Assembly (NCBI GenBank): GCA_024650095.1
Contig: JANKMV010000171.1
Span: forward strand, 1-5,298
Source: Bacillota bacterium
GTDB lineage: Bacteria > Bacillota > Dethiobacteria > Dethiobacterales > Dethiobacteraceae
Direction of reading: 5' to 3'
DNA: 5,298 nucleotides
In this document: one piece after another, positions 4,065 through 5,298 of the stretch
Numbering within the stretch: position 1 is the stretch's first letter
How the letters are laid out: each line of letters starts with the position of its first letter
Translations under genes and position numbers: made by a program
The notes under the pieces: model-generated
The model's input: the letters and a program-made list of their open reading frames with translations, nothing else
Told to the model about the DNA's origin: nothing
Databases searched by the model: none

Positions 4065-5298
4065 ATGGCTGATCTAAAGTCTATCACTCAGCATTTTCGT
4101 TTCTCTTCTAACTCTAAACCTGGCGAATTTGAACCGGAAGCGGAGTTTATGTCGCGCTTGATGGAAACGGTAGATGCGCTAATTGTTGTATTGGATGAAC
4201 AAGGAAGAGTTGTTGAATTTAACTGTGCAAGTGAACGGCTTTCAGGCTATTCCCGCAGCGAAGTGTTGGGAAAGAAACCTAATTTTCTTATTCCTCCGGA
4301 AGAACGCGCGGGAGTAAGCGAGGTTATCCAAAATTTACTGACCGATAAACGTGCCTCTCATTATGAAAATCATTGGCTAACTAAAGCAGGAAAGAAGCGC
4401 TTGCTTCTTTGGACCAATAGTAGTGTTAAAAATAAAGAGGGTCAGATAAAATCTATCATTTGTTCGGGGATAGATATTACAAAGATACGAGAGCGTGAAG
4501 AGCGAAGATTAGTCATTCTTGAGATGCTAGAAACGTTAGCGAGCCCAGGTGATCAAGATACCGTGTTAGCACAGATTATAGAAATTGTACGGGGTTACCT
4601 GAAATGCGATGCGGTTGGGATCCGTTTGCGTAAAGGGGATGACTATCCCTATGTACAGGCAATGGGCTTTGATGAAACGTTTTTAAAAAAAGAATCCATG
4701 CTTTGTAGTTTTGAAGGAAGTACAATAAATAAAGACGAAAATGGTGTTGCACTGCTTGAGTGTATGTGCGGCCGTGTTATTCGTGGCGATCTTATGGATA
4801 CTATTGCATCTGAAGAGGGAGCTTTTCTAACAGGTAACATTAACGAACTTGTGGCCAAAGCGGCAAAAAAAGATTTACCCTTTAAAATACGTAATCACTG
4901 TGGGCAAGCCGGTTATTTATCGGTAGCACTAATCCCTTTGCGTTTTAACAATGAAACGGTGGGTTTATTGCAATTAAATGATCACCAAGCAGATCATTTT
5001 TCTGATGAGGATGTAAATTTCTTCTCAATTGCGGGACAAAGCATCGGTACGGCCCTTGTGCGCTTCCAGGCAGAACAAGGGAAGAAAAAAACAGAGCTAA
5101 TCTTAAATACCATTATTCAAAAAGCAAGAGATGGATTTTTTTTGGGAACACCGGACGGTAAAACCATTATTTATAATGAAGCCATGGAGCGTATTACTGG
5201 CTACAGTCAGGAAGAAGTCAACGTGCACGGTTGGTTCTATCTTGTTTTTCCCAATGAAAAGGAGCGCCGCCAATCGATTCATAAAGCTCGTCAGGCCA
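4065..5298 (+). CDS. PAS-GAF-PAS signalling protein, 3' end outside window
   Basis: The frame is open from the ATG to the window edge (411 codons plus one base), with no stop or frameshift. A PAS domain (about 28-141, ending GIDIT) is followed by a short charged linker, a GAF domain (about 150-333) and a second PAS (about 344 onward, interrupted by the window end). The GAF domain carries four cysteines in a pattern I recall from PAS/GAF sensors of anaerobes: LC at C214, CMC at C233 and C235 within LECMCG, and C279 in RNHCG just before GYLSVALIPLR. These could hold a metal, cluster or redox-active thiols, which is inference. No membrane segment is visible, so it is probably cytoplasmic. The output domain (kinase, GGDEF, HD-GYP or other) lies beyond the edge and cannot be named. 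The first PAS is clearly related to that of the upstream kinase, suggesting duplication of a sensor module. Confidence 0.9.
   Translation, partial: MADLKSITQHFRFSSNSKPGEFEPEAEFMSRLMETVDALIVVLDEQGRVVEFNCASERLSGYSRSEVLGKKPNFLIPPEERAGVSEVIQNLLTDKRASHYENHWLTKAGKKRLLLWTNSSVKNKEGQIKSIICSGIDITKIREREERRLVILEMLETLASPGDQDTVLAQIIEIVRGYLKCDAVGIRLRKGDDYPYVQAMGFDETFLKKESMLCSFEGSTINKDENGVALLECMCGRVIRGDLMDTIASEEGAFLTGNINELVAKAAKKDLPFKIRNHCGQAGYLSVALIPLRFNNETVGLLQLNDHQADHFSDEDVNFFSIAGQSIGTALVRFQAEQGKKKTELILNTIIQKARDGFFLGTPDGKTIIYNEAMERITGYSQEEVNVHGWFYLVFPNEKERRQSIHKARQA

Noticed and set aside
4649..4858. Minus-strand open frame in the PAS-GAF gene
   Set aside because: It is antisense to the conserved GAF motifs and has no start signals.

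Overview
The window most resembles a low-to-mid GC anaerobic Firmicute. Ribosome-binding sites are strong and of AGGAGG type, and intergenic DNA is full of hairpin repeats. The short inverted repeats and the PAS/GAF sensor proteins made me think of diderm Firmicutes (Negativicutes, Sporomusa-like), but that is a recollection-based inference with moderate confidence. No rRNA, tRNA, transposase or CRISPR array is visible.

Layout. Bases 1-342 are non-coding and repeat-rich. They hold a palindrome cut by the window edge (1-16), a 74-bp inverted-repeat element (29-102), and a tandem run of about 90-bp structured units (about 108-338), one of which carries a good bidirectional terminator. A minus-strand metallophosphoesterase gene follows (343-834, GTG start). 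A fourth copy of the 90-bp unit (863-975) separates it from a minus-strand EVE-domain gene (1032-1445). A 167-bp divergent spacer (1446-1612) leads to a large plus-strand gene (1613-3889) for a soluble hybrid histidine kinase, PAS-PAS-PAS-HisKA-HATPase-REC. After a strong hairpin (3911-3944) and a candidate promoter, a second plus-strand sensor gene (4065 to beyond 5298) encodes PAS-GAF-PAS and runs off the window.

How the genes fit together. The two minus-strand genes are housekeeping-type singletons with no visible link to each other. The two plus-strand genes look like a signalling pair: their N-terminal PAS domains are clearly related, both lack membrane segments, and neither shows a DNA-binding output in the visible part. 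The second gene has its own promoter-like sequence and its own ribosome-binding site, so it can be expressed independently of the kinase.

The points most worth following up are the structured 90-bp repeat family with a conserved terminator-like stem, the compensatory base changes in the 74-bp inverted repeat, the four-cysteine GAF domain in the last gene, and the G8 tract at the kinase start.
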